Source: Akkermansiaceae bacterium (lineage in GTDB: Bacteria; Verrucomicrobiota; Verrucomicrobiia; Verrucomicrobiales; Akkermansiaceae). Taken from it: a stretch of DNA of 49,402 bases. Location of the stretch: contig JAJQCV010000134.1 of NCBI GenBank assembly GCA_021202525.1, positions 1-49,402 of the forward strand, written 5' to 3'. The notes under the pieces were generated by a model. That model did no database searches and had not been told where the DNA came from. It was given only the letters and a program-made list of their open reading frames with translations. The translations under genes were made by a program, and so were the position numbers. This document shows, in pieces, positions 15,369 to 22,766 of this stretch (its first letter is position 1; each line of letters opens with the position of its first letter).

Positions 15369-17213
15369 TTAATTGTTGGATGGGGCGTTTGAAGCAGCCG
15401 TTTCCTGCATGGCGCGGATCAGGGCATTGTTGTCCGACGTATCCCTGACCGCGATGCGGATGAATTCCCTGCCTTCAAACCCCTTTTTCCGGCTGCAATC
15501 CTTGATCAGAATGGAGTGGTTTTTCAACAGGAGGCTGGTCAGGGAACGGGCTTTCAGGGGCGGTTTCACCTCGCACATGAAGTAGTTTGCCTGGGAGGGG
15601 AGTACTTTCAGGAAGGGGATATGGGAAAGTTCCTGCATGAAGCGGTCCCGTTCCTCCATAAACCGGAGGCACGCACGCACGTAGGACTGTTCATATTTCC
15701 CGAAGATCTGCATGTAGAATTCGGCAATGGAATTGATGTTCCAGATGGAGACGTCTTTTTTCATCCATGCAATCAGTTCCCGGTCTGCGGAGGCCAGTAC
15801 ACCCAGCCGGAGGCCCGGAACGCCGTAGGATTTTGAAATGCTTTTCACGACCATCAGATGGGGATGTTCCTCAAGGATGGTGTCCCTCAGCAGCGTGTTG
15901 TCCGGCATGCCCCGGGAGAAATCTATAAAGGATTCATCCGCAATCAGGCGGATGCCGCGGGCCTTTGTCCACAGGCAGAGGCGCAGCACGTCCTCCTTAG
16001 GAAGGAAAACGCCGGAAGGGTTGCCCGGATTGACGAGAAGGAGAGTGTTGATGTCCGTTCCGGAGAAGAATTCCATCAGATCGTCCGCCGTGTAGCTGAA
16101 ATCCCGGGAAGCGGTGTGGAAGGGAACCACCATGTCCGGGTCCGCCCTGTTGGGATATTCCTCAAAGGTGGGGTAAATGACGCCTATCTTCCCTTCCAGC
16201 CGGGACATGAGCGCCTTGATCAGTTCCGCCGCTCCGTTCCCGACGCACACGTATTCCTGGCTGATGCCGAAGTATTTTGCGGCCAGCAGGCTGTTGACTC
16301 TCATGCCGGACGGGTATTCCCTCACCAGGTGCTCGAAGTTCGCCTTGAGCTCGGACATGAGGCGCTTGTTCGGAAAGTACGGATTGACCAGGTAGCAGAA
16401 ATCCCTGATGCCGGGATAGCGCCAGTAGCCGCCGTACCGGGATTCCATCAGGTGCAGGTGTTCCTCCTGGTCCGGGGTGAACATGGACGCGGCTATGTCC
16501 AGGTCCTGAATGTCATCTATTTCATACCATGCCTCGCTGCCGAGGCGCAGGGCCTTGATTTCCGGCTTGTCCAGCAGGGCGATGACCCGGAGCACCTGCT
16601 CATAATATTCATTGTTGCCCAGGGCCGTGCTGTAGGCGGAGAGGAAGGGCACGTAATGGCTGTGGGAGAAGTTCCGGCTGAATTTGTAGATGTTGACGGT
16701 CTTGAAGTATTCCGTCTTTTTCTTGTAGGAGAATTTGCTGCCGGGAATGAACCGCTTGATGTTGTCGTCTTCATCCAGCGTGACGACGGTGCCGTCCATC
16801 CAGCTTTCAAATTTGGCGACGAGGGCCAGGCTGGGGTAGGGATGATGCAGCAGGACGTCAATGACGGAATCTTCAAAAATCAGGTCGGATTCAAAGAGCA
16901 GCGTATCGTCCCGCAGCAGGTGTTCCTTGGCCAGGTAAAGGGAGTAAATGTTATTGGTGGTGGCGTACAGAGGGTTGTCTACGTATTCCACGGGGGTGGA
17001 AATATCCAGCAGGGAAATGAAGGATTTCAGCTTTTCTCCTTCATAACCCGTGACGACAACGATTTTTTCCAGGGAAGGGGAGAGATTGTCCAATTGTCTC
17101 AACATGCGTTCAATCAGCGTAACGCCGTTGATCTGAATCATGCATTTGGTATTGTTCCGTGTGAGATTTCCCAGCCTTTTCCCCATTCCGGCCGCTAAAA
17201 TGATCGCCTGCAT
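15369..17213 (-). CDS. Bifunctional LicC-type cytidylyltransferase / CobD-like PLP enzyme
   Basis: A 614-residue fusion from the ATG at 17213; an upstream start at 17255 adds 14 unlikely residues. Residues 1-245 are a LicC-like nucleotidyltransferase: LAAGMGKRLG (6-15), NNTKCMI (20-26), FESDLIFED (107-115). Residues 265-610 are a fold-type I PLP domain with NPGNPSG (395-401), DESFIDF (426-432) and the PLP lysine in SISKSYG (Lys461). Its C-terminus (ANYFM, ILIKDCSRKKGF, FIRIAVRD) resembles CobD, L-threonine-O-3-phosphate decarboxylase, more than general aminotransferases. If so, it could decarboxylate phosphothreonine or phosphoserine and form CDP-aminopropanol or CDP-ethanolamine. A plain aminotransferase role is the alternative. 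Confidence 0.88.
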   Translation of the reverse strand: MQAIILAAGMGKRLGNLTRNNTKCMIQINGVTLIERMLRQLDNLSPSLEKIVVVTGYEGEKLKSFISLLDISTPVEYVDNPLYATTNNIYSLYLAKEHLLRDDTLLFESDLIFEDSVIDVLLHHPYPSLALVAKFESWMDGTVVTLDEDDNIKRFIPGSKFSYKKKTEYFKTVNIYKFSRNFSHSHYVPFLSAYSTALGNNEYYEQVLRVIALLDKPEIKALRLGSEAWYEIDDIQDLDIAASMFTPDQEEHLHLMESRYGGYWRYPGIRDFCYLVNPYFPNKRLMSELKANFEHLVREYPSGMRVNSLLAAKYFGISQEYVCVGNGAAELIKALMSRLEGKIGVIYPTFEEYPNRADPDMVVPFHTASRDFSYTADDLMEFFSGTDINTLLLVNPGNPSGVFLPKEDVLRLCLWTKARGIRLIADESFIDFSRGMPDNTLLRDTILEEHPHLMVVKSISKSYGVPGLRLGVLASADRELIAWMKKDVSIWNINSIAEFYMQIFGKYEQSYVRACLRFMEERDRFMQELSHIPFLKVLPSQANYFMCEVKPPLKARSLTSLLLKNHSILIKDCSRKKGFEGREFIRIAVRDTSDNNALIRAMQETAASNAPSNN

Positions 17214-17265
17214 AAATAATCCTGATTTGCTCCCAGAACCTGAAAGGAACTGCAAATCATGTTTA

Positions 17266-17282
17266 GCGGATTGTTAATCCGC
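17266..17282 (-). promoter_or_regulatory. Shared palindromic element, copy 2, in the promoter of the LicC/CobD-like gene
   Basis: GCGGATTGTTAATCCGC, a perfect 7-bp arm palindrome with a 3-bp centre. On the minus strand it lies exactly between TTGCAC (a -35-like box, 17283-17288) and TAAACA (a weak -10-like box, 17260-17265), so it fills the 17-bp spacer. Its reverse complement matches copy 1 (11584-11599) over 16 bases. Confidence 0.6.
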
Positions 17283-17462
17283 GTGCAATGCAAAAGCGGA
17301 AAGAGGGTGGATTAAGGAATTCGGCTCCCATGTTTTAACGGGGAGAAAATCGTTTGAACATCCGGGAACGGTTGTCTTTTCATGAAAAGGTCCGCATTGT
17401 TTTTCATTGACTTATGGTCGCCGGGGGATAAGGTCCGCCTCAGGGGACTGGATTTGTTTACT

Positions 17463-18479
17463 ATGAAATTGCCTTCGTTCATCACAGCCAGAAGAACTGG
17501 AAAGTTAATGGGAAACAAGCATTTGTGGGTGACGGAGGTGCGCTGCTGCGGTATGAAGGTACTCTCTTCGTTCACGGATAGAAAAAAGCGCACCGTGAGG
17601 CTTTTCGGCATTCCCTGCGGTCGGTTCAGGGTGGGGAAGGAAAATGAGCATGCGCAATTGAGAAAACTGGTGAAAACCACCGTCCGTGCGGAAGAGATAC
17701 CGGCGGCGTCCGGCGTGCTGAGGATTGTGCAGCAGGCCATGACGGTTTTTTTGAAGGACGTGGGCAGCCTCCTTGAAGAAAACGGCTACCGGTACTGGCT
17801 GGATTTCGGGACCCTCCTGGGGGCGGTCAGGCACAAGGGGTTTATTCCGTGGGATGATGATCTGGACATCGCCATGCTGCGGAGCGATTATGAACGGCTG
17901 AGGGCAGATGCCGCCGACTTGTTTGGTTCCCGCGGCTTTTCCGTCAATTTGGAACCGTTTATCCAGATTGGGCTGCCCGGGACCTTGTGCAATGTGGACA
18001 TTTTCCCTTATGACGTTGCTCCCGGCTCCTGGTCTCCGGACGATCCGGAGGAGTGGGAATGGCTGCTGCGCGGTTACAAGGCATCAGCACTTATTGATTA
18101 TGAAGTCGGCTCCGCCCGGAGTTATCAGACGCTGTGTTCTTATGAGGACAAGATGAAGATCAGGGACGGGCTGGTGATGGAGGGAAGGAAGCCTGTGGAA
18201 GGAGGGAACGTCTTCCTGGGCTTTGAAATTCCTTTTGCCGGTCCCTGCCGCCATTCCTTCCGGCATGAATGGATGTTTCCCCTGTCCGTCGTTCAGTTTG
18301 AAGGGGTGGCATTTCCGGGACCCGGAATGCCTGAAATGATTTTATACGGGCAATACGGGGACTGGGGCGTTCTGCCGGATTCCCCGCCCGTGCATTTTGA
18401 CCTGAACCGGATTCCCAGGGAAGTTCTCCGTAGAATGCTGTACATGCGGGATACGGGCCGGCTGCCGGAAGGCCGCTGA
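17463..18479 (+). CDS. LicD-family phosphotransferase, copy 2
   Basis: About 338 residues from the ATG at 17463; an earlier in-frame ATG at 17382 would add 27 residues of non-family sequence. The catalytic core YWLDFGTLLGAVRH (111-124) and GFIPWDDDLD (126-135) is intact, followed by NVDIFPYDV. The N-terminal 100 residues are basic and helical and differ from copy 1, so the acceptors may differ. The two copies are clearly related in the core but are not a recent duplication. The gene is divergent from the LicC/CobD-like gene and shares its intergenic region, including the palindrome at 17266-17282. Confidence 0.87.
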   Translation: MKLPSFITARRTGKLMGNKHLWVTEVRCCGMKVLSSFTDRKKRTVRLFGIPCGRFRVGKENEHAQLRKLVKTTVRAEEIPAASGVLRIVQQAMTVFLKDVGSLLEENGYRYWLDFGTLLGAVRHKGFIPWDDDLDIAMLRSDYERLRADAADLFGSRGFSVNLEPFIQIGLPGTLCNVDIFPYDVAPGSWSPDDPEEWEWLLRGYKASALIDYEVGSARSYQTLCSYEDKMKIRDGLVMEGRKPVEGGNVFLGFEIPFAGPCRHSFRHEWMFPLSVVQFEGVAFPGPGMPEMILYGQYGDWGVLPDSPPVHFDLNRIPREVLRRMLYMRDTGRLPEGR

Positions 18480-18603
18480 GGCCGTACGGGAACGCTCCGC
18501 ACCTTTTCCTCCTTTTTCCGCTGTGGGGGGAGTTCATGACGCGAGGCCGGGAGGATGGTCTTTCTCCTTGACCCTGCTGATTATGGCGGAGTATCATTGA
18601 ATA

Positions 18604-20640
18604 ATGAGAAGACCCCCGATTCCCGGCCTGGTGATGGCCGACGGATGGCTGCAGCCGTATGCGCGCCAGATCCGCGACCGCCAGCGTTTGTTTGATCTGA
18701 AAATGAAGAGGATCATCCAGCGTTCCGGGACCTTGGAAAGGCATGCGGAGGGATACCGCTATTACGGATTCAACCGGGACCCGGAGACGGGGGAATGGAC
18801 GTACCGGGAATGGGCGCCCGCCGCGCGCGGATTGTTCCTGACGGGGGATTTCAACGGCTGGGACCGCAGGATCCATCCGCTGGTGCGGAATGAACGCGGC
18901 GTGTGGGAAATCACCCTTCCTCCGGATTCCCTCGCCCACGGCCAGAAGGTGAAAGTCCACGTGGTGGGAGCGGACGGCACGGGCAAGGACCGGATTCCCG
19001 CCTGGATTACCAGGACGGTCCAGGACCCTTCCACCTATGATTTTGCTGGGGAAATATGGATGCCGGAACACCCCTACGAATGGAGGAACTCCGGATTTGA
19101 CCCTTCCCGCGTGGACGTGCCGTTCATTTATGAGGCGCACGTGGGGATGAGCGGAGAGGAGGAGCGCGTACACACATACCGCGAGTTTGCGGACCAGGTG
19201 CTTCCCCGCATCGCGGCCCTGGGGTACAACACCGTCCAGTTGATGGCCGTGCAGGAACATCCCTATTACGGCTCGTTCGGTTATCATGTTTCTTCGTTTT
19301 TCGCGCCTTCCTCCCGCTTCGGAACGCCGGAGGATTTGAAGTACCTGATCGACCAGGCGCACGGCCTGAACATTGCCGTGCTTCTGGACGTGGTGCATTC
19401 CCACGCCGTGAAGAACGAGGCCGAGGGGCTGAACGACTTCGACGGTTCCGGCGGCATGTATTTCCTGCCCGGGGAGCGCGGCCGCCATCCGGACTGGGAT
19501 TCCTGCTGCTTTGACTACGGCCGGGACGAGGTGATCGAATTTCTGCTCTCCAACGTCCGGTGGTGGCTGGAAGAGTTCCGGTTCGACGGTTTCCGCTTTG
19601 ACGGCGTAACGTCCATGCTGTACTTTCACAGGGGGCATGAGCCGTTCGGGGAGCTGGGCGCGTATTTCGGCTCTTCTGTTGATCCGGATGCCGTCGCCTA
19701 CCTGCAGCTGGCTTCCACGCTGATCCAGCGGGTGAAGCCGGGCGCCATCGCGATTGCGGAAGACATGTCCGGCATGCCGGGGCTGTGCCGTCCGGTGGAT
19801 GAAGGCGGCATCGGTTTTTCACACAGGCTGGCCATGGGCATTCCGGATTACTGGATTAAGCTGCTCAAAGAGAGGAAGGACGAGGAATGGAGCATGGGAG
19901 ACATGTGGTACACGCTGACGAACAGGCGTTACGGAGAACCGCACGTGGCCTACTGCGAGAGTCATGACCAGGCCCTGGTGGGGGACAAGACCCTGGCGTT
20001 CCGGTTGATGGATGAGGAAATGTATTGGAAAATGGCCGTGGACCAGCAAAGCGTCGTCGTTGACCGCGGCATGGCCCTGCACAAGATGATCCGCCTGGTG
20101 ACTCTGGCCGCGGGCGGGGAAGGCTGGCTGAACTTCATGGGCAACGAATTCGGGCATCCGGAATGGATTGATTTTCCGAGAGAGGGCAACGGCTGGTCCT
20201 ACAGCCATTGCCGCCGCCAGTGGTCGCTGGTGGACAATCCCGGACTGAGGTTCAAGTTCCTGAACGCTTTTGACCATGCCATGGTGCAGCTGGCCCTGGA
20301 GGCGCGCCTGCTGAACAATCCCCCTCCGTTCCCGCTGAATATTGACGAGGAAAACCAGATCATGGCCTTCCATCGCGGGGGGCTTGTCTTCGTGTTCAAC
20401 TGGTCCGGGGACCGGGCGATCATGGACTACACGCTGCCCGCACCCCAGAAGGGGGAATGGAAGGTGGTGCTGGATACGGACAACGCCCGGTTCGGCGGAT
20501 TCGGGCGGCAGGACGGAGCCGTACACCATTTCACGGATGAAGAGGGCAGGCTCTCCCTGTACCTTCTTCCCCGCACGGCCCTGGTGCTGAAAAGGGTGGG
20601 GTCCGCCGTGATGACCCGTCCCGCTGCTCCGGATGCCTAG
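18604..20640 (+). CDS. glgB: 1,4-alpha-glucan branching enzyme, eukaryotic-type GH13
   Basis: A 678-residue glycogen branching enzyme that cuts an alpha-1,4 chain and rejoins it by an alpha-1,6 bond. An N-terminal CBM48 domain (WAPAARGLFLTGDFNGW, 70-86) precedes the GH13 barrel. Region I is DVVHSH (262-267), the nucleophile is Asp333 in RFDGVTSM, the acid/base is Glu386 in AEDMSG, and Asp455 lies in ESHDQ. The strings MGDMWYTLTNRRY and LNFMGNEFGHPEW closely resemble animal and fungal branching enzymes rather than the E. coli type. It is not in a glycogen operon here; it follows the licD gene by about 125 bp. Confidence 0.95.
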   Translation: MRRPPIPGLVMADGWLQPYARQIRDRQRLFDLKMKRIIQRSGTLERHAEGYRYYGFNRDPETGEWTYREWAPAARGLFLTGDFNGWDRRIHPLVRNERGVWEITLPPDSLAHGQKVKVHVVGADGTGKDRIPAWITRTVQDPSTYDFAGEIWMPEHPYEWRNSGFDPSRVDVPFIYEAHVGMSGEEERVHTYREFADQVLPRIAALGYNTVQLMAVQEHPYYGSFGYHVSSFFAPSSRFGTPEDLKYLIDQAHGLNIAVLLDVVHSHAVKNEAEGLNDFDGSGGMYFLPGERGRHPDWDSCCFDYGRDEVIEFLLSNVRWWLEEFRFDGFRFDGVTSMLYFHRGHEPFGELGAYFGSSVDPDAVAYLQLASTLIQRVKPGAIAIAEDMSGMPGLCRPVDEGGIGFSHRLAMGIPDYWIKLLKERKDEEWSMGDMWYTLTNRRYGEPHVAYCESHDQALVGDKTLAFRLMDEEMYWKMAVDQQSVVVDRGMALHKMIRLVTLAAGGEGWLNFMGNEFGHPEWIDFPREGNGWSYSHCRRQWSLVDNPGLRFKFLNAFDHAMVQLALEARLLNNPPPFPLNIDEENQIMAFHRGGLVFVFNWSGDRAIMDYTLPAPQKGEWKVVLDTDNARFGGFGRQDGAVHHFTDEEGRLSLYLLPRTALVLKRVGSAVMTRPAAPDA

Positions 20641-20904
20641 CGGATGCCGGAGTCCCCTCACTGTCCGGTGAGAGGAACGCGCCGGCGCCTTTTCCGGATT
20701 CCCTGAAGATGCGGATTGGGGAAATGGCGGACGGTTTTGCCGTTTTACAAAAGAAGGGGAGGGATATTCTCCTGATGCCCGGGGAAGCCGGGGAAAGTCC
20801 GGGTATTGCAGTTCCTGATGGAAAAAGGATGGCCTCTGCCTCTCTGAATGGCTGTGGATGAATCAACTTTTCCGGCCCGTGCCCTTATTCTAAAGCTTAT
20901 GGCC

Positions 20905-21288
20905 TTACTCCCACGCCGGGGGCAGTTTCTCCAGCGGGGGCGCTTCTGAATTCCTCTTTTTGAGGCGGATGGTCAGGGTATCGGTCTTGAAGTTTTTAGA
21001 CTTCTCGTTGTTGAGCCCCCACAGAATGGCCCCTCCCGTGGTCATTTCCGGATGGAAGGTTTTTTCCGCGGAGTAGTAGCCCGGCTTATCCGCCGCCACG
21101 TGAATGGGCTTGTGCCTGTTCAGGGAAAGGGTGGCGGGAGTCTGCCCCACGTATTCCCCGTTGACGCGCAGGCTGGCCCCGGAAGGAATGCTGCGTATCG
21201 TCATGTCTCCGGAAGTGCCGCTGCATGAGATGCAGGAACAGGCTGCAGAGGTCAGAAGGGCCAGATGGGGAAGGAGTCTGAGAAACAT
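20905..21288 (-). CDS. PEGA-domain putative lipoprotein
   Basis: A 127-residue exported protein. The N-terminus is hydrophobic with three cysteines (AACSCISC), one of which may be lipidated, although none has an ideal lipobox. A PEGA domain follows: MTIRSIPSGASLRVNGEYVG then TPATLSL, a surface-layer or carbohydrate-associated beta module. The end is charged and proline-rich. It is the third gene after argF and sufE on the minus strand, with a 14-bp gap to sufE. The function is unknown; cell-envelope attachment is likely. Confidence 0.8.
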   Translation of the reverse strand: MFLRLLPHLALLTSAACSCISCSGTSGDMTIRSIPSGASLRVNGEYVGQTPATLSLNRHKPIHVAADKPGYYSAEKTFHPEMTTGGAILWGLNNEKSKNFKTDTLTIRLKKRNSEAPPLEKLPPAWE

Positions 21289-21302
21289 CGGGGAAGGGGC
21301 GG

Positions 21303-21725
21303 TTACTTGTTTTCAACCATGCGCATGGCGGCCTGCTTGATTTGGGCTGCCATGGAGTTGAGGGCATTGGCCCTGGTGGGTGCCAGGTGGTCCTTGAGCC
21401 CGGTCTTGTCCAGCTTGGACATGTCCGCTTTCAGGACTTCTTCCGGCGGCAGGCCGGAAAGCAGGCGTACGAATACGGCGATGAGGCCCTTGGTAATCAG
21501 GGAATCGCTGTCCGCGTAGAGTTTCAGAAGGCCATTGCTGTCCTGTTCCGTATGCACCCACACCCTGGACTGGCAGCCCTTGATGAGGGATTCGTCCGTT
21601 TTGTACGCCTCCTCCAGCGGGGGAAGCTTTTTACCCAGGCTGATGATGTATTCGTAGCGTTCCGTCCAGTCCTGGAACAGTTCCAGTTCGTCCAGCAGGT
21701 CTTGCAGGCGTTCTTCGTAATTCAT
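21303..21725 (-). CDS. sufE: SufE-family Fe-S assembly protein
   Basis: A 140-residue cytoplasmic protein. SufE takes persulfide sulfur from the cysteine desulfurase SufS and passes it to SufB. The sulfur-accepting Cys51 is in IKGCQSRVWV, the family signature; DSDSLITKGLIAVFVRLLSG and the N-terminal LFQDWTERYEYIISLGKKLPPL also match. The ATG at 21725 is preferred; an upstream in-frame start adds 24 Pro/Arg-rich residues. No suf operon genes are next to it. It starts 22 bp after the argF stop and is probably cotranscribed with argF. Confidence 0.93.
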   Translation of the reverse strand: MNYEERLQDLLDELELFQDWTERYEYIISLGKKLPPLEEAYKTDESLIKGCQSRVWVHTEQDSNGLLKLYADSDSLITKGLIAVFVRLLSGLPPEEVLKADMSKLDKTGLKDHLAPTRANALNSMAAQIKQAAMRMVENK

Positions 21726-21747
21726 GGCGGGGATGGAAAAACTCTGG

Positions 21748-22665
21748 TTATGCCTTGCTGGCTTCGGCAAGCGTGGCGAGAACGGCTTTCTGGGCATGCA
21801 CGCGGTTTTCCGCCTCCTGGAAGATGACCGGGGCGAAGCGTTCCAGCACGTCTTCCGTGATTTCCTTCCCGCGGTAGGCGGGCAGGCAGTGGAACACGGA
21901 ATGGCTGGGGGCCGCGTGGGCCAGCAGTTCCTCGTTTATCTGGTAGGGGTAGAAGTGTTTTTCCTTGGACTGTCCTTCCGCTTCCTGGCCCATGGAGAGC
22001 CAGACGTCCGTGTTGATGACGGAGGCATCCCGGACGGCTTCCACAGGGTTCGTGGTCAGGATGACGTTGTCGCAGTCCAGATGCCTGCGGAAGTCTTCCA
22101 GCGGCAGGTAATTGGCGGGCGCGCCGATGGCGAGCGTGAAGCCCAGCCGCTTGGCCGCCCACATCCAGGAGCGGGACATGTTGTTGTCCCCGTCTCCGAC
22201 GAAGGCGATTTTCATGTCCTTCCAGGAGCCGGGGCCGTAAAGTTCTTCAATGGTCAGCAGGTCCGCCAGGATTTGGCAGGGGTGTTCCTCGTCCGTCAGC
22301 GCGTTGATGGTGGGAATGCCGGAGAAGGAGGCGAATTCCTCCACTTCCTGCTGCCCGTAGGTGCGGATGGCTGCGCCGTGGATCATGCGGCCCAGCACGC
22401 GGGCGGTGTCCTTGACGGGTTCTCCGCGCCCCAGCTGGATGTCATGGACGGAAAGGAACATGGGGCGTCCCCCCAGTTCGCTGATGCCCACTTCAAAGGA
22501 AACGCGGGTGCGGGTGGAGGACTTGGAAAAGATCAGCGCCCAGGTCTGGCCTTTCAGGGGAAGGTGTTCATGATGGCCGCGTTCCGCCTTGAGCTTGTGG
22601 CCCAGAGCCAGCAGGTCCCTGATTTCGTCTCCGGTGAGCTGTTCTATGGAAAGGAGGTTTTTCAT
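21748..22665 (-). CDS. argF: Ornithine carbamoyltransferase
   Basis: A 305-residue arginine-pathway enzyme that makes citrulline from ornithine and carbamoyl phosphate. Carbamoyl-phosphate binding STRTR is at 50-54, HPCQ at 128-131 and the ornithine-site HCLP at 259-262; the DVWLSMGQE segment is at 220-228. These favour ornithine rather than N-acetyl- or succinylornithine as substrate, although relatives with changed specificity exist. The gene heads a small operon with sufE and the PEGA protein gene. A strong terminator immediately upstream separates it from the sulfatase gene. Confidence 0.93.
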   Translation of the reverse strand: MKNLLSIEQLTGDEIRDLLALGHKLKAERGHHEHLPLKGQTWALIFSKSSTRTRVSFEVGISELGGRPMFLSVHDIQLGRGEPVKDTARVLGRMIHGAAIRTYGQQEVEEFASFSGIPTINALTDEEHPCQILADLLTIEELYGPGSWKDMKIAFVGDGDNNMSRSWMWAAKRLGFTLAIGAPANYLPLEDFRRHLDCDNVILTTNPVEAVRDASVINTDVWLSMGQEAEGQSKEKHFYPYQINEELLAHAAPSHSVFHCLPAYRGKEITEDVLERFAPVIFQEAENRVHAQKAVLATLAEASKA

Positions 22666-22679
22666 ATGTTGGAAAGGGA

Positions 22680-22746
22680 ATAAAAACAGGAAAGCCGCAC
22701 CATACTCCCGGTTCCTTTAAAAGAAAAGGGAATAATGCGGCTTTCC
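22680..22746 (-). terminator. Intrinsic terminator of the sulfatase gene
   Basis: Read on the minus strand, an 11-bp perfect stem GGAAAGCCGCA/TGCGGCTTTCC (22736-22746 and 22689-22699) is followed by TGTTTTTA. The 36-nt loop contains a further small stem (CCTTT/AAAGG). It lies 20 bp after the sulfatase stop and 15 bp before the argF start. Confidence 0.85.
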
Positions 22747-22766
22747 GGGGAGGGGTGCAAATGCCT

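Noticed and set aside
15369..17213. PntC-AEPT phosphonate fusion
   Set aside because: The N-terminal half fits PntC/LicC, but the PLP half is fold-type I of the CobD/HisC kind, not PhnW, and no PEP mutase gene is near.
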